Shown here: in pieces, positions 55,248 through 64,000 of the stretch
Layout: each line of letters begins with the position of its first letter
Numbering within the stretch: the first letter of the stretch is position 1
Origin: Scolanthus callimorphus
Lineage: Eukaryota; Cnidaria; Anthozoa; Actiniaria; Edwardsiidae
Length of the DNA stretch: 64,000 nt
Assembly: GCA_033964015.1 (NCBI GenBank)
Contig: CM066923.1
Span: forward strand, 21,439,739-21,503,738
Direction of reading: 5' to 3'
Notes under the pieces: generated by a model
What the model saw: the letters and a program-made list of their open reading frames with translations, nothing else
Database searches by the model: none
What the model was told of the DNA's origin: nothing
Made by a program: the position numbers and the translations under genes

Positions 55248-55739
55248 CTAATTGTTGTTAATAAGACGCTGCAAAGCAGGGGAAATCAGGGGCAGCCGTC
55301 GAACCATCTGCTTCTCATCAAGATACTTAAACCCTTGAACTCTTCCAATGCACAACTCCTCACCGCATCTGCAATCAAACGGGGCCGCCATGTCGTACTC
55401 GGTCGTCGTGTAATCAAACGTAACTTCCTCTCCTTTCCTTATGTCACGTGCTGCCACTAGATGCCAGGCCAGCTCGTGCCCCTTCTCCACAGGAACCCCA
55501 TCACGAATCTCGTACACGAATTTGGCATTCGGATAACACGAGTGGTTAATGTACTTTGTGTCTCCGGCTGGGTCTATATGCTTGTCTGTGTCTATCTGCA
55601 CGGTGTACGTGTGCACCACAGGCCCAACCTCGCCCCAGAAATCCCCCAGGAACGTTCCCGTTGGGATGTTCTTCTTGGCAATCACGCTTCTGAAGGAGCT
55701 GTTCTCGGTGATCACTTGAATATAATCTGTGTTCATCAT
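55248..55739 (-). CDS. SET plus post-SET domain protein, predicted lysine methyltransferase, 163 aa
   Basis: A single coding exon begins with two adjacent ATGs (55739 and 55736) shortly after a good acceptor (TGTTTCAG, exon start 55753), so the 5' leader is spliced. The SET core spans residues 5-115: AKKNIPTGTFLGDFWGEV in the N-terminal part, YINHSCYPN (NHSC at 65-68, cofactor-binding pseudoknot), and VTFDYTT (Y110, catalytic tyrosine position). A post-SET zinc motif, CRCGEELC at 123-130, precedes GFKYL. These are the features of an S-adenosylmethionine-dependent protein lysine methyltransferase, but there is no pre-SET, PHD, chromo or other targeting domain, and the chain is unusually short. 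The substrate is unknown. It is convergent with ASCC1. If the upstream exon were coding, the frame could extend through HAFK. It resembles stand-alone SET proteins rather than any named animal KMT. Confidence 0.88.
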   Translation of the reverse strand: MMNTDYIQVITENSSFRSVIAKKNIPTGTFLGDFWGEVGPVVHTYTVQIDTDKHIDPAGDTKYINHSCYPNAKFVYEIRDGVPVEKGHELAWHLVAARDIRKGEEVTFDYTTTEYDMAAPFDCRCGEELCIGRVQGFKYLDEKQMVRRLPLISPALQRLINNN

Positions 55740-55834
55740 TTTAAAGGCGTGGACTGAAACATTGAAGGACACTAGCCATTTCAGTGAAATTATCAAAAGA
55801 GATCACGGGCCGGAATATACACCTCTTTCACATT

Positions 55835-56330
55835 AGTATAAACCAACTAATGGTCTATTACAAATCCTGCATTCTGATTGGCTGAGCTACTAATGGTCTA
55901 TTAGTGATTGACCGTGCCTGGCAAAACCACCACCTTTCTTTGCAAAAAAAAACTTGATTTTTTCAACATAAAATAATGGAATTCATTGCCAAAACCCACC
56001 AACTAGTTGGTTTATACTAAAACAATTAGACCTCTCGTCCTCATGTGCTATTTAACAATTAGACCTCAAGGCCGAATATGCTATGATGAATAGACCATGA
56101 GGCCGAAGAGGTGAGGACGAGAGGTCTAATTGTTTTAGTGTAAACCAACTAGTTGTCGTTTTGGCAATGAATTCCATTATTTTATGTTGAAAAAATCAAA
56201 GAAATCTTGCAAAGAAAGGTGGTGGTTTTGCCAGGCACGGTCTATCACTAATAGACCATTAGTAGCTCAGCCAATCAGAATGCAGGATTTGTAATAGACC
56301 ATTAGTTGGTTTATACTAAGATATCAATAG
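55835..56330. mobile_element. Foldback element, arms about 240 bp, in the SET gene's first intron
   Basis: TTAGTATAAACCAACTAATG at the left mirrors ATTAGTTGGTTTATACTAAG at the right. TGCATTCTGATTGGCTGAGC and CAATTAGACCTCTCGTCCTC pair with their complements, centre about 56083. An extra partial unit follows to about 56400. Confidence 0.9.
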
Positions 56331-56429
56331 ACCATTCGGCCTTCGGCCTTATGGTCTATTCATCATAGCACATTCGGCCTTGAGGTCTAATTGTTAAATA
56401 GAGGCTGCACCGTCACAACTGTCTGTTGC

Positions 56430-57160
56430 TCGAATATTCTTTTTCTTCTTTTTTAACTTGGATTTTTCACGGCATTTGCGACTTTATTTATCCAACTAGA
56501 ACCTGCGAAGTTGAATTTCCTCTAAAGTGCATATTTCTTCCCGTAAAACAGCCATTTACGAAGGTGCCTTTCTTTGTTTCCAACATTTCTTTTTTGTGGC
56601 GAAATGATTTCCCGTAATCCTCCCAAGTTGTTTTTACCGCCATCCAGATAAATGCACCAATCAGGTGCAAGCCATTCACTTCTCGACCAATCAAATTCAT
56701 TCTCTTGACATTTCGCCTCTCAAACTTGACGAGGACTGTCAACAATTTTTTTACATATTGTAAACCAACGCATCTACAGGAATTCACTGCAAAATGCTTG
56801 CTTTTTCGCACATTTTATCTGATTTCTTAGCATTTGTCGATGAATACCTGAACATGGCGATACACTTTGTCCCTTGGCATCGACAAATCGATAATTTTCC
56901 TATATTTTCATTGTTTATTTGTACAGAGTATTCGAAAAGTTTGGAAATTATAGGTGGATGGTTTCTGTTAACATTTTTTACCTAATTAGCATAACGATTT
57001 AGGGAATGCGATGTTCCGTTAGCTAATTCCGAATTATTTTGATTTCGGTTCCCGATAATTATCGGGAGTCCTATCGATCGGGACTCCTATAAAATCGCGC
57101 ACGAAAACCCACCCAAAAGTTTATCGGGCCAAAAATATCGGGCGATTTAGAGAAACGACC
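56430..57160. mobile_element. GTCGTTTCTCGAAA-family element, copy 2 (inverted relative to 28.07 kb, one end missing)
   Basis: TCCCGATAATTATCGGGAG, then ATCGGGCGATTTAGAGAAAC and GACCC at the right match the 28071 terminus. CCTGCGAAGTTGAATTTCCT at about 56503 matches the complement of about 28663. The other terminus is not seen. Confidence 0.75.
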
Positions 57161-57172
57161 CACACACCACTA

Positions 57173-57248
57173 GCCTGAGTAACAGACGCCCACTCAAAAT
57201 CCAACTCAAATCGTTTGATTTTGAGTGGGCGTCTGTTAACTCAGGCTA
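57173..57248. repeat. Short perfect hairpin
   Basis: AACAGACGCCCACTCAAAAT and ATTTTGAGTGGGCGTCTGTT are exact complements flanked by TAGCCTGAGT and ACTCAGGCTA. Confidence 0.85.
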
Positions 57249-57543
57249 ACACACCACTTGATATTGACGCAAACAAGTGAAAAACCGTTTGAACTGTTTG
57301 AACTGGGAATTTCTACATGAAAGATGACTTCTGTGATATTGCTACAATCCCAAGCTGCAAATTTTGTTCAATCCATTTTTTTTTAAATATGCACGATCTG
57401 AAAATCAAGTCTGAAATACATAGGTATGCATGATCTACGATGTCAATCAAAGGTGTAAGACACAACAGTGGAAAAGAAGCAAGCCGTCTGATTTGCAAAA
57501 AAAAGGAATATCTCGTAACTTTATATACAATGGTAAAAATTAC

Positions 57544-57680
57544 CTTTACTGTGCGCTGTTGATCTTGCAGCGTGGTTGTTTGCAGATTGTTGGCGTTTCT
57601 CAAGTAGTTTGAAGTGGGCTTCGCTAGATTGATCAGAATTTATAGCTCTTGTGATCCCATCGTCCCTCAGCTGCACAACG
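57544..57680 (-). other. Candidate noncoding first exon of the SET gene
   Basis: On the minus strand CAGCGCACAGTAAAG is followed by GTAATT, a good donor at 57543. The nearest matching acceptor downstream is that of the SET coding exon at 55753, implying an intron of about 1.8 kb. The upstream limit is a guess; no TATA box is seen. Confidence 0.35.
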
Positions 57681-57945
57681 TGGCAAACTGTGAATGTTTC
57701 TGTCCATTCAACCGAGGTCGCGTCTTAGGCCATCGTATGCATGACCCTTCTAGCAAAGACCCTTCAAAGTTGAACAGAGAGGCACTGTCCACACCAACGA
57801 GTTTTCAAAAGTATTCGTTTTCAAACTTATATGCATGGATTCGATGAAAACGATCAGCGTTTTAGTGTAGACGGGAGATTAGCTCCAAACAGGCGATCAT
57901 ATTTTATTTGATGTTCACTGTGCGTGCAAGAGGACAGTCTTAAAT

Positions 57946-58142
57946 TAGCCGTATTCACACTAGAGAAGGAAAACTCGTTTGAGACGAGTTCTTCGCCCGG
58001 ACAGAAAACTCGTCTTAGTGTGAAACCGGGACGAGACGAATTTTTGACGGGAAATCGTCTGAATTCACACCATACGGAAAACTCGTCAGACGAAAAGCCC
58101 GTCATGACGAGTTTTCCGTCCTCTAGTGTGAATACGGCTATT
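57946..58142. mobile_element. Foldback MITE (TAGCCGTATTCACACTAGAG ends)
   Basis: AGCCGTATTCACACTAGAG with GGAAAACTCGT at the left mirrors ACGAGTTTTCCGTCCTCTAG with TGTGAATACGGCT at the right. GACGAG units recur inside. Confidence 0.85.
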
Positions 58143-58403
58143 AATGGTACAGTCGTTTTCATTTTTATCCGGATTCGACCGTCCGACACTGAAACGATAC
58201 GGGCCCTGAGTTTCTAGTTTATGAATATATGAGCTCAATTTTGTACAATTTTTGTATAGCCAAAGGAAAGATTCCAAATTTTGATAATGGAGGATATGCT
58301 AGAAATTAAGGCATAAACTTAGGGAGAGGTGATATTTTGGTCAGAACAAAAATGAACATTTTCTTGAATATTTTTTACCAGCTTTGTACAGACCGTGTCA
58401 GAT

Positions 58404-58521
58404 TTAAAGGCCCACCACCAACCGAGAGCCTTTGCGGACTCATAGCCAATCAAAGCACCCGAAAAACTATGGATCAATTTGAAAACAAAAGAAAACGGGG
58501 CGCAAAGGCTCCCGGTTGGTG
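58404..58521. mobile_element. MITE family A, copy 3, right end truncated
   Basis: TTAAAGGCCCACCACCAACC at the left; the right end stops after CTCCCGGTTGGTGA and lacks the terminal GGGCCTTTAA. Opposite internal orientation to copies 1 and 2. Confidence 0.85.
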
Positions 58522-59461
58522 AACAAGGGAACGTAACATATGTTTTTCACCAACAAGTTCGAGAAGTAACGTAACTGCAGCCAAATAAAACTATCAAGGA
58601 AACACATCGCCACATGTCATTCATAAAGTCTGGAGGCTCTACTCTACTTTTTAAAAATGAGTGTAGTTGGATGGCAAAACTTCTTTAGCCGGGTTTACCT
58701 CGGTGTATGAACCATTCCCAGAGGACCCCTTTGTGTTCTGTTCTTATTTCAGCATGATTCATTTTTACTAAACTAAAGAAAGCTTTGTGACGCAACTCGA
58801 TAACACACAGGTTCTTACAACTGAATGGATAACCTTCATAGAGTAGGCTTCATTTGTTGCCCGCTATTAATATTCAGTGCTGATTATTTTCGAGCTCCCC
58901 CTTCAAATGACGGTTCACTGAAAACAAAGAATCATCCTATAGGGGGATTATATAGGCTTCGTTTTCAAACAAGAAAAAAATAATACATCCTGCATGCAAG
59001 TTCTGGTCAAAAGTAGTTTAGTCAATCTATGAAAAATAGGGTTCAGCCTACCACTAATTGCAACAGAAAGTTTTTCAACGGTTATAGGGCCAGAAACAGA
59101 AACATATAAGTGAGTTGAAACGTGTAACAGACGAATGAATCTGATGTGACAACCTGCGAACAACTCGCGATCACTAAACACCATATTGGAAAACAATGTC
59201 CTTGCGTGCAGCCAATCAAAATTCAGATGTGACTTTTCACTGCACACGGCGAGCACGGCAGGCTTCGGTGCTCGTTTTGCAAAGCTACATTCTGATTCAT
59301 CGATGCTTGCAGATTTTTGGAAGCCTTACCGGCTTTTCTACGAGATTTCCTGCTGGAAAACCAATGAACTTTGTAAGAAGAACTTCCAAGCTCAACCAAA
59401 ATGCATAAATTTCTCAGAAGGAGAAAAATAATTCAGGAATTGAGCATATTTTGCAAAGTTA
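58522..59461. other. Intergenic, nothing recognised
   Basis: AT-rich, with no exon, RNA gene or strong repeat that I can support. Confidence 0.5.
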
Positions 59462-60054
59462 ATATATAGATTTAGCCGCTGGCTAAAAGCGGAGCTCCGA
59501 ACTATCATACGGAATGAAAGATGTCAGAAGAAGCAGTAGTAGTTGTATGGAAAATAGGTTTATTTTATCTAGACTAATTTTATTTTATCAATCCACAATA
59601 TAACAAGATAGTGTTAGTGGATGTGATCTCATGATAAAGCTGTACTTTACATTATAAACAGTCCTTTCAGGTTTAAGTTATTTTTTATGCACCTAGCCAA
59701 AGTTAAAATACTTTTGCCACCTCCCTTGTATACTATAAAAAGAATGATGCCCCCTATACCACACACTCAACAAAAAATGATAGGAGAATGACAGTGCAAA
59801 AACCTAACAATAAGAAACAGGGAGAGAGACGTGCTTGCAAGCATAGTGCATTTATTTTATACTTAAAAAATATCTCAATAAAAAAGAAATGAAATGAAAA
59901 TGAAAAAGTTTTAGTATTGGGTGATTTGCCAGATTTCACACTTTCAAGACGTCAATTTTGTTGTTGTTCAAAAATCAAGGCTTGCGATCTTTTAGCGTAC
60001 CCCTTGGTATAAAAAAGCAAAACACAAAGTGTAAATCTACGCAGATGTGTTAAT

Positions 60055-60205
60055 AATGGTAATTGACCTGTGAGTGGAGTGCAATTTGGTCTGAAATCAT
60101 ACATGTGATTTCAAAAAGTGCGAGGTCAATTTGAAATCACAAGTATTATTTTTGACCAAAATTGCACTCCACTCAAGTCAATTACCACTTTATTATATCA
60201 ATGTT
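60055..60205. repeat. Hairpin, arms about 50 bp
   Basis: TAATGGTAATTGACCTGTGA with GTGGAGTGCAATTTGGTC at the left mirrors GACCAAAATTGCACTCCACT with CAAGTCAATTACCACTTTA at the right. Confidence 0.8.
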
Positions 60206-61029
60206 GAAATCATTTCCATAGAAAATATTTTTCGAACCAAATGAAGGGAAATAACCAAACTTGAAAATGCAGCGCATGCTAGAAGTAGAACATTCTGCTC
60301 GCGCAATGTCAAAAATCTTAAATCAGGTCAATTTAGGAATAAATTGACCTGCTGAGAGCCAATCAGATTGCAGAACACGTGTGTGATTTTAACATGGATA
60401 TAATAAAGGCTTAACATGGGGCTTTATGCACTGGTACAAATGTCTCATGACAGTCAGCTTTGTTGTGCCATCCTTAAGATTCTTATTGCCAGAGCAACCA
60501 AATTAAGGGGGTGTGATGCTAATTTTGCTTTTTTTGACATTCACTTGACATTGGGAACATTTAATGAACATTTTACCATGAAACATGTATTCAAAATTAA
60601 CTGTAATTAGTATACCGATGGACTTTCTATTGCATCATTTGATAATGAGAAATGTTGCCATAGTAACAAAAAATCCCTGTCTATCACAGTTATATTGGGC
60701 AGGTGGCATGCCTTTTAAAAAAGGTAGGTATTGTTCATTTTGGGGAGTAAGGAAAAAACTTGCTCCTGTTTCACATGAAAAAAAAATTGCACCAAGTTAT
60801 CTTGGTGTTGTGGCTAACACATGCAGCATGCACAACAAATAAAGTTGGCCCTACCCCCGAGACAGACAGTTTACATGGAGCTGATGGCTATCCTAGCTAC
60901 AGAGATACCATATCTCCCAACCCAGAGTTGTCTCGGTCACATGTGAATTGGGGATTGTAGGGATGTCAACTCCCCAGGTTTTGCCAGGAGTCTCCCATTT
61001 TTTTACCTCATATCTGGGTCTCCCGGCTT

Positions 61030-61159
61030 TTAAAGGCCCATCACCAACCGAGAGCCTTTGCGGACTCTTAGCAAATCAGAGCACCCGAAAAACAATGGAT
61101 CAATTTGAAAACAAAAGAAAACTTGGCGCAAAGGCTCCCGGTTGGTGATGGGCCTTTAA
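61030..61159. mobile_element. MITE family A, copy 4
   Basis: Intact, with TTAAAGGCCCATCACCAACC and GGTTGGTGATGGGCCTTTAA ends. Same internal orientation as copy 3. Inserted in the 59.46-kb element. Confidence 0.9.
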
Positions 61160-61699
61160 GTAAAATCTCCCGATTTTCTTTGAAAAATTGCTATAGCTTT
61201 TTTTTTGAAAAATTGCTATACCTTTTTTTTTGCTTCTGGTCCACTAAAATACAGCAAAATTTTTGACATATTTAGGTATTTTCTGTGTCAAAAGCCCTAT
61301 ATTTTGGTATCTCAAAGTTTTTCAAGCGACAGGGTTGATGTAACTCAGTATAGAAACTTGTCCAACCACTTTAAATGGTTTGCCATGACAACAAATTGTC
61401 ATTATTTTAAATATGGCTGGCACAAATAATAGCGGAGCATCTGCGCGGGCCGAAGGCCCGCGCAAGCGGAGCACCATACCTAAGGGAAAAACGTATAGTA
61501 TACTATCGAGTTGATTTTTGAACGTCACGGGCATTATGGATCATTTTGATGACGTCATTGATGACGTAAGGGCACGTGACTTTGGTGTAGAGTTCCTCTT
61601 ATGGTCTTTGAAACTTTGTCCAAGTTTGGCTTCTATAGAAGCTACCCTTCGGGAGATATGATTTTTTCTTTATTTTTCTGGTATTAAACCTATAGCGTA

Positions 61700-61745
61700 C
61701 GCCGTCCGTCCATCCGTCCGTCCGTCCGTCCGTCCGTCCGTCCCT
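61700..61745. repeat. CCGT microsatellite
   Basis: About ten CCGT units in a row, slightly imperfect at both ends. Confidence 0.9.
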
Positions 61746-61839
61746 CCGTGTACACATGGGAACCCTGTGGTATGCAAAGAAAAAATTATATCTCCTCAAG
61801 GGAACATGCTAAGACAACCATACTTGGGAATTTTGTCTA

Positions 61840-62480
61840 TGCCACAAGGGGGGTGCTGTAACACGGACACGTGATGTGACGTCATCGATGACGTCATCTA
61901 TGCTTGAAAATCAATATCTCGTGAAGGGAAGACTCTAAAACAACCAAACTTGGGTAGTGTAGTCTAGGCCACCAGATGAGCGAAATGAGGTGGTCACGTG
62001 ATATGACGTCATCGATGACGTCATCTATGCTTGAGAAATCAATATCTCGTGAAGGGAAGACTCTAAGACAACAAAACTTGGGTAGTGTAGTCTAGGCCAC
62101 CAGATGAGTGAAATGAGGTGGTCACATGATATGACGTCATCGATGACGTCATCTATGCTTGAAAAATCAATATCTCGTGAAGGGAAGACTCTAAGACAAC
62201 AAAACTTGGGTAGTGTAGTCTAGGCCACCAGATGAGCGAAATGAGGTGGTCACGTGATATGACGTCATCGATGACGTCATCTACGCTTGAAAAATGAATA
62301 TCTCATGAAAGGAAGACTCTAAACCAACCAAACTTGGATAATGTAATCCAGGTCACCAGATGAGCGAAATGAAGTGGTTACGTGATGTGACGTCATCGAT
62401 GACGTAATCTGTGCTTGAAAAATCAATATCTCGTGAAGGGAAGACTCTAAAGCAACCATGTAAACCATGTACACATGGGA
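61840..62480. repeat. Tandem satellite, five units of 127-128 bp, each with TGACGTCATCGATGACGTCA
   Basis: The 20-bp perfect palindrome starts at 61877, 62004, 62132, 62260 and 62388 (last copy diverges at its end). Other shared blocks are AATATCTCGTGAAGGGAAGA, CTTGGGTAGTGTAGTCTAGG and CACCAGATGAGCGAAATGAG. A diverged unit with GATGACGTCATTGATGACGT lies near 61550. Confidence 0.93.
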
Positions 62481-62835
62481 ATCCCTTTCATTCACACAGA
62501 AAATTTTATAACCAGGAGCTCCGCTTTTAGCCAGTGGCTAAATCTATATATTATAGACTGCCAGGTTTGGTTGCCTCAGCTGTCCCTCAACAGCAAAATA
62601 TTGTGCTTGGGGGGGGGAGCTAAGGCAGGCATCTAGCCAGCAAAAAAACAGCGGGTGGATCCTCAACATAGGAGTCCAGTGAAGCTTAATGATTGCCCCC
62701 CACAAAATACTGGGGTATTTAATAGCAAAACAGCAAAAATATCAGATTTGAAGAAAATACAGCATTTTACACATTTTGCACTAGTTTATCAAGTCTTTTG
62801 AATCCCCCTAAAATATCTGGTAACCTTTTCAGTCA

Positions 62836-63062
62836 TCAAAAAGTCTCTGCAGTTGCAAATTTTGTCATGACTAGATTTACTTAATGTGCGTTTCCAAAAA
62901 ATATCCATCCCAGAGGGGAGGGGGGGGTCATTTCTCAACACCCTTCTGTGTGTGTGTAGGGGGGGGGATGGATGTTTTTTGGAAACACACAATCAAATTT
63001 ATTTGAGAATTAAATAAATTTAGTCTTTACAAATTTTGCAACTGCAGAGACTTTTTCAGGGC
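62836..63062. mobile_element. Foldback element with TTTCCAAAAAATATCCATCC core
   Basis: AAAAAGTCTCTGCAGTTGCA with TTTCCAAAAAATATCCATCC at the left mirrors GGATGTTTTTTGGAAACACA with TTGCAACTGCAGAGACTTTT at the right; G-runs lie at the centre. Confidence 0.8.
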
Positions 63063-64000
63063 TGACAAGATAACCAAATATTGATAACTTGATTAATGTA
63101 TTGCTTGGCATGTCAGGATTAGCATGCTCTCAGCAATAACTTTCATGATTTGTTCAGGACAATATTATCTTGGTGGAATAACATGCATTATCAGAACAAT
63201 TTGTCACCACTGAAACAAAATAATCCCAGCAAATTGAACACTGTGAGACACTTTGTCAAGTTGGGACACCCAAAAATATCTTTCCTACAAGTGGAATAAT
63301 TTTACTTTGTTATCTGTTCAGTGGGCATGATATACAGGCACTCATTACAGGTATGCAATCATTATGTATGTCGGGGGGAGAAACAAGTGAACTTTTTTCC
63401 CTATATTTTAAGATTCTCCGGCATGTAGTCCCCCAAAAATAGCATTCCTCCCAACTCATCAGAGAAATAATTATGAGACATTTTACTAGGATTCCAGGCA
63501 ATTGTGGCTAAAAGTGGCACAACATCCAGTTACTGAAACACTTAGAAGCTCTTGGCTTGATTGCGGTTTGTTTTGGGAGAACTATAAAATATGTCATAAC
63601 AACTAGTGAAAATTGAAGAAATAAAATTTCAAAGTTCATCACCTTGGAGTACTACAATAGGGAAACTCTATGTCAACCATGCAATTCTATAAAAATCGTC
63701 AGCTGTATATTGTAAATAAACTGAAATTGACTTTCCTTGTTTGCCATCTAGATTTCATAATGGAAATAACATGAGTTACTATTTGCATGCAGACCCTACA
63801 AAAAGATTAAGGGTGTTAAATCATTAAGCCGCAAAGTCTAAAGTGTTCCAAATAATATTGCATGGGTGGAGCAATTTTGGATGGAGCAAGTTTCATGTTC
63901 ACAAGATGCCCATAAAAGCATCTTATGGTACTCTAATTTTCACCTAATTGCACTTGAAATACTGAAAATGGAGGTTTCGGGGGGAAAATTGAGAAAATAA
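63063..64000. other. Right edge, nothing recognised
   Basis: AT-rich sequence with no convincing exon, RNA gene or repeat on either strand. It could be intronic to a gene outside the window. Confidence 0.5.

Larger units (their letters stand above)
59462..62552. mobile_element. 3.1-kb inverted-repeat element carrying a CRE-palindrome satellite
   Basis: ATATATAGATTTAGCCGCTG with GCTAAAAGCGGAGCTCC at the left mirrors GGAGCTCCGCTTTTAGCCAG with TGGCTAAATCTATATAT at the right (37 bp, one to two mismatches). The interior holds a hairpin (60055-60205), a family A MITE (61030), GCGCGGGCCGAAGGCCCGCG at about 61456, a CCGT microsatellite and the tandem array at 61870-62480. No transposase frame is recognised; the open frames are short. 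Superfamily unknown. Confidence 0.75.

Noticed and set aside
57614..58217. Plus-strand open frames near the SET gene's presumed first exon
   Set aside because: Short, no recognisable domain, and partly within the foldback element at 57946-58142.
61840..62480. Regular direct repeats considered as a CRISPR-like array
   Set aside because: The whole 128-bp unit repeats, not a short repeat with unique spacers, and the setting is animal nuclear DNA.

Overview
The window looks like nuclear DNA of an invertebrate animal, most likely an anthozoan cnidarian and probably a stony coral. This rests on AT-rich sequence, small exons with GT-AG introns, animal-specific gene families (a SCHIP1/IQCJ-type protein, ASCC1, HLTF, a rhodopsin-class GPCR), and a very high density of short palindromic DNA-transposon derivatives. 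The taxon is an inference; no rRNA or mitochondrial marker is present. There is no sign of bacterial operons, CRISPR or phage.

Five protein-coding genes can be supported. (1) At the left edge (+), the last three exons of an HLTF-like SNF2 helicase, ending at 3730. (2) At 15808-25894 (-), a seven-exon gene that I read as a complete IQCJ-SCHIP1-like protein of 477 aa: two IQ motifs followed by the acidic and coiled-coil SCHIP1 region. (3) At 26644-50583 (+), a complete eight-exon ASCC1 gene (364 aa: KH domain plus 2H phosphoesterase-like domain), divergent from gene 2 across a 749-bp shared promoter interval. (4) At 35514-36719 (+), an intronless class-A GPCR nested inside ASCC1 intron 2. (5) At 55248-55739 (-), a compact SET plus post-SET domain protein (163 aa), convergent with ASCC1, with a likely noncoding 5' exon near 57.55 kb. 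All exon phases of genes 2 and 3 agree across every junction.

The rest (3.7-15.8 kb, most introns, 50.6-55.2 kb, 57.7-64 kb) is filled with repeats. They include TTAA-bounded MITEs (four copies of one family), hAT-like MITEs with 8-bp target duplications (45.6 and 46.1 kb), foldback elements with 9-bp duplications (49.3 and 53.3 kb), Harbinger-like elements with TTA duplications and G-run ends (32.7 and 39.2 kb), a 5'-truncated LINE (8.0 kb), a tRNA-derived SINE (40.3 kb), a near-perfect palindrome with arms of about 320 bp (34.06-34.72 kb), a head-to-head CTTGCG/CGCAAG minisatellite (43.8-44.3 kb), and a 3.1-kb inverted-repeat element (59.46-62.55 kb). The last carries a tandem array of about 128-bp units, each containing a 20-bp palindrome made of two CRE octamers.

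The genes do not form a pathway. HLTF (replication-fork remodelling) and ASCC1 (ALKBH3-ASCC alkylation repair) are both genome-maintenance proteins, but the proximity may be chance. The most informative biology is the fused IQCJ-SCHIP1 architecture, the nested GPCR, the small SET protein, and the layered transposon insertions whose target duplications can be read directly. I found no clearly novel multi-gene system.
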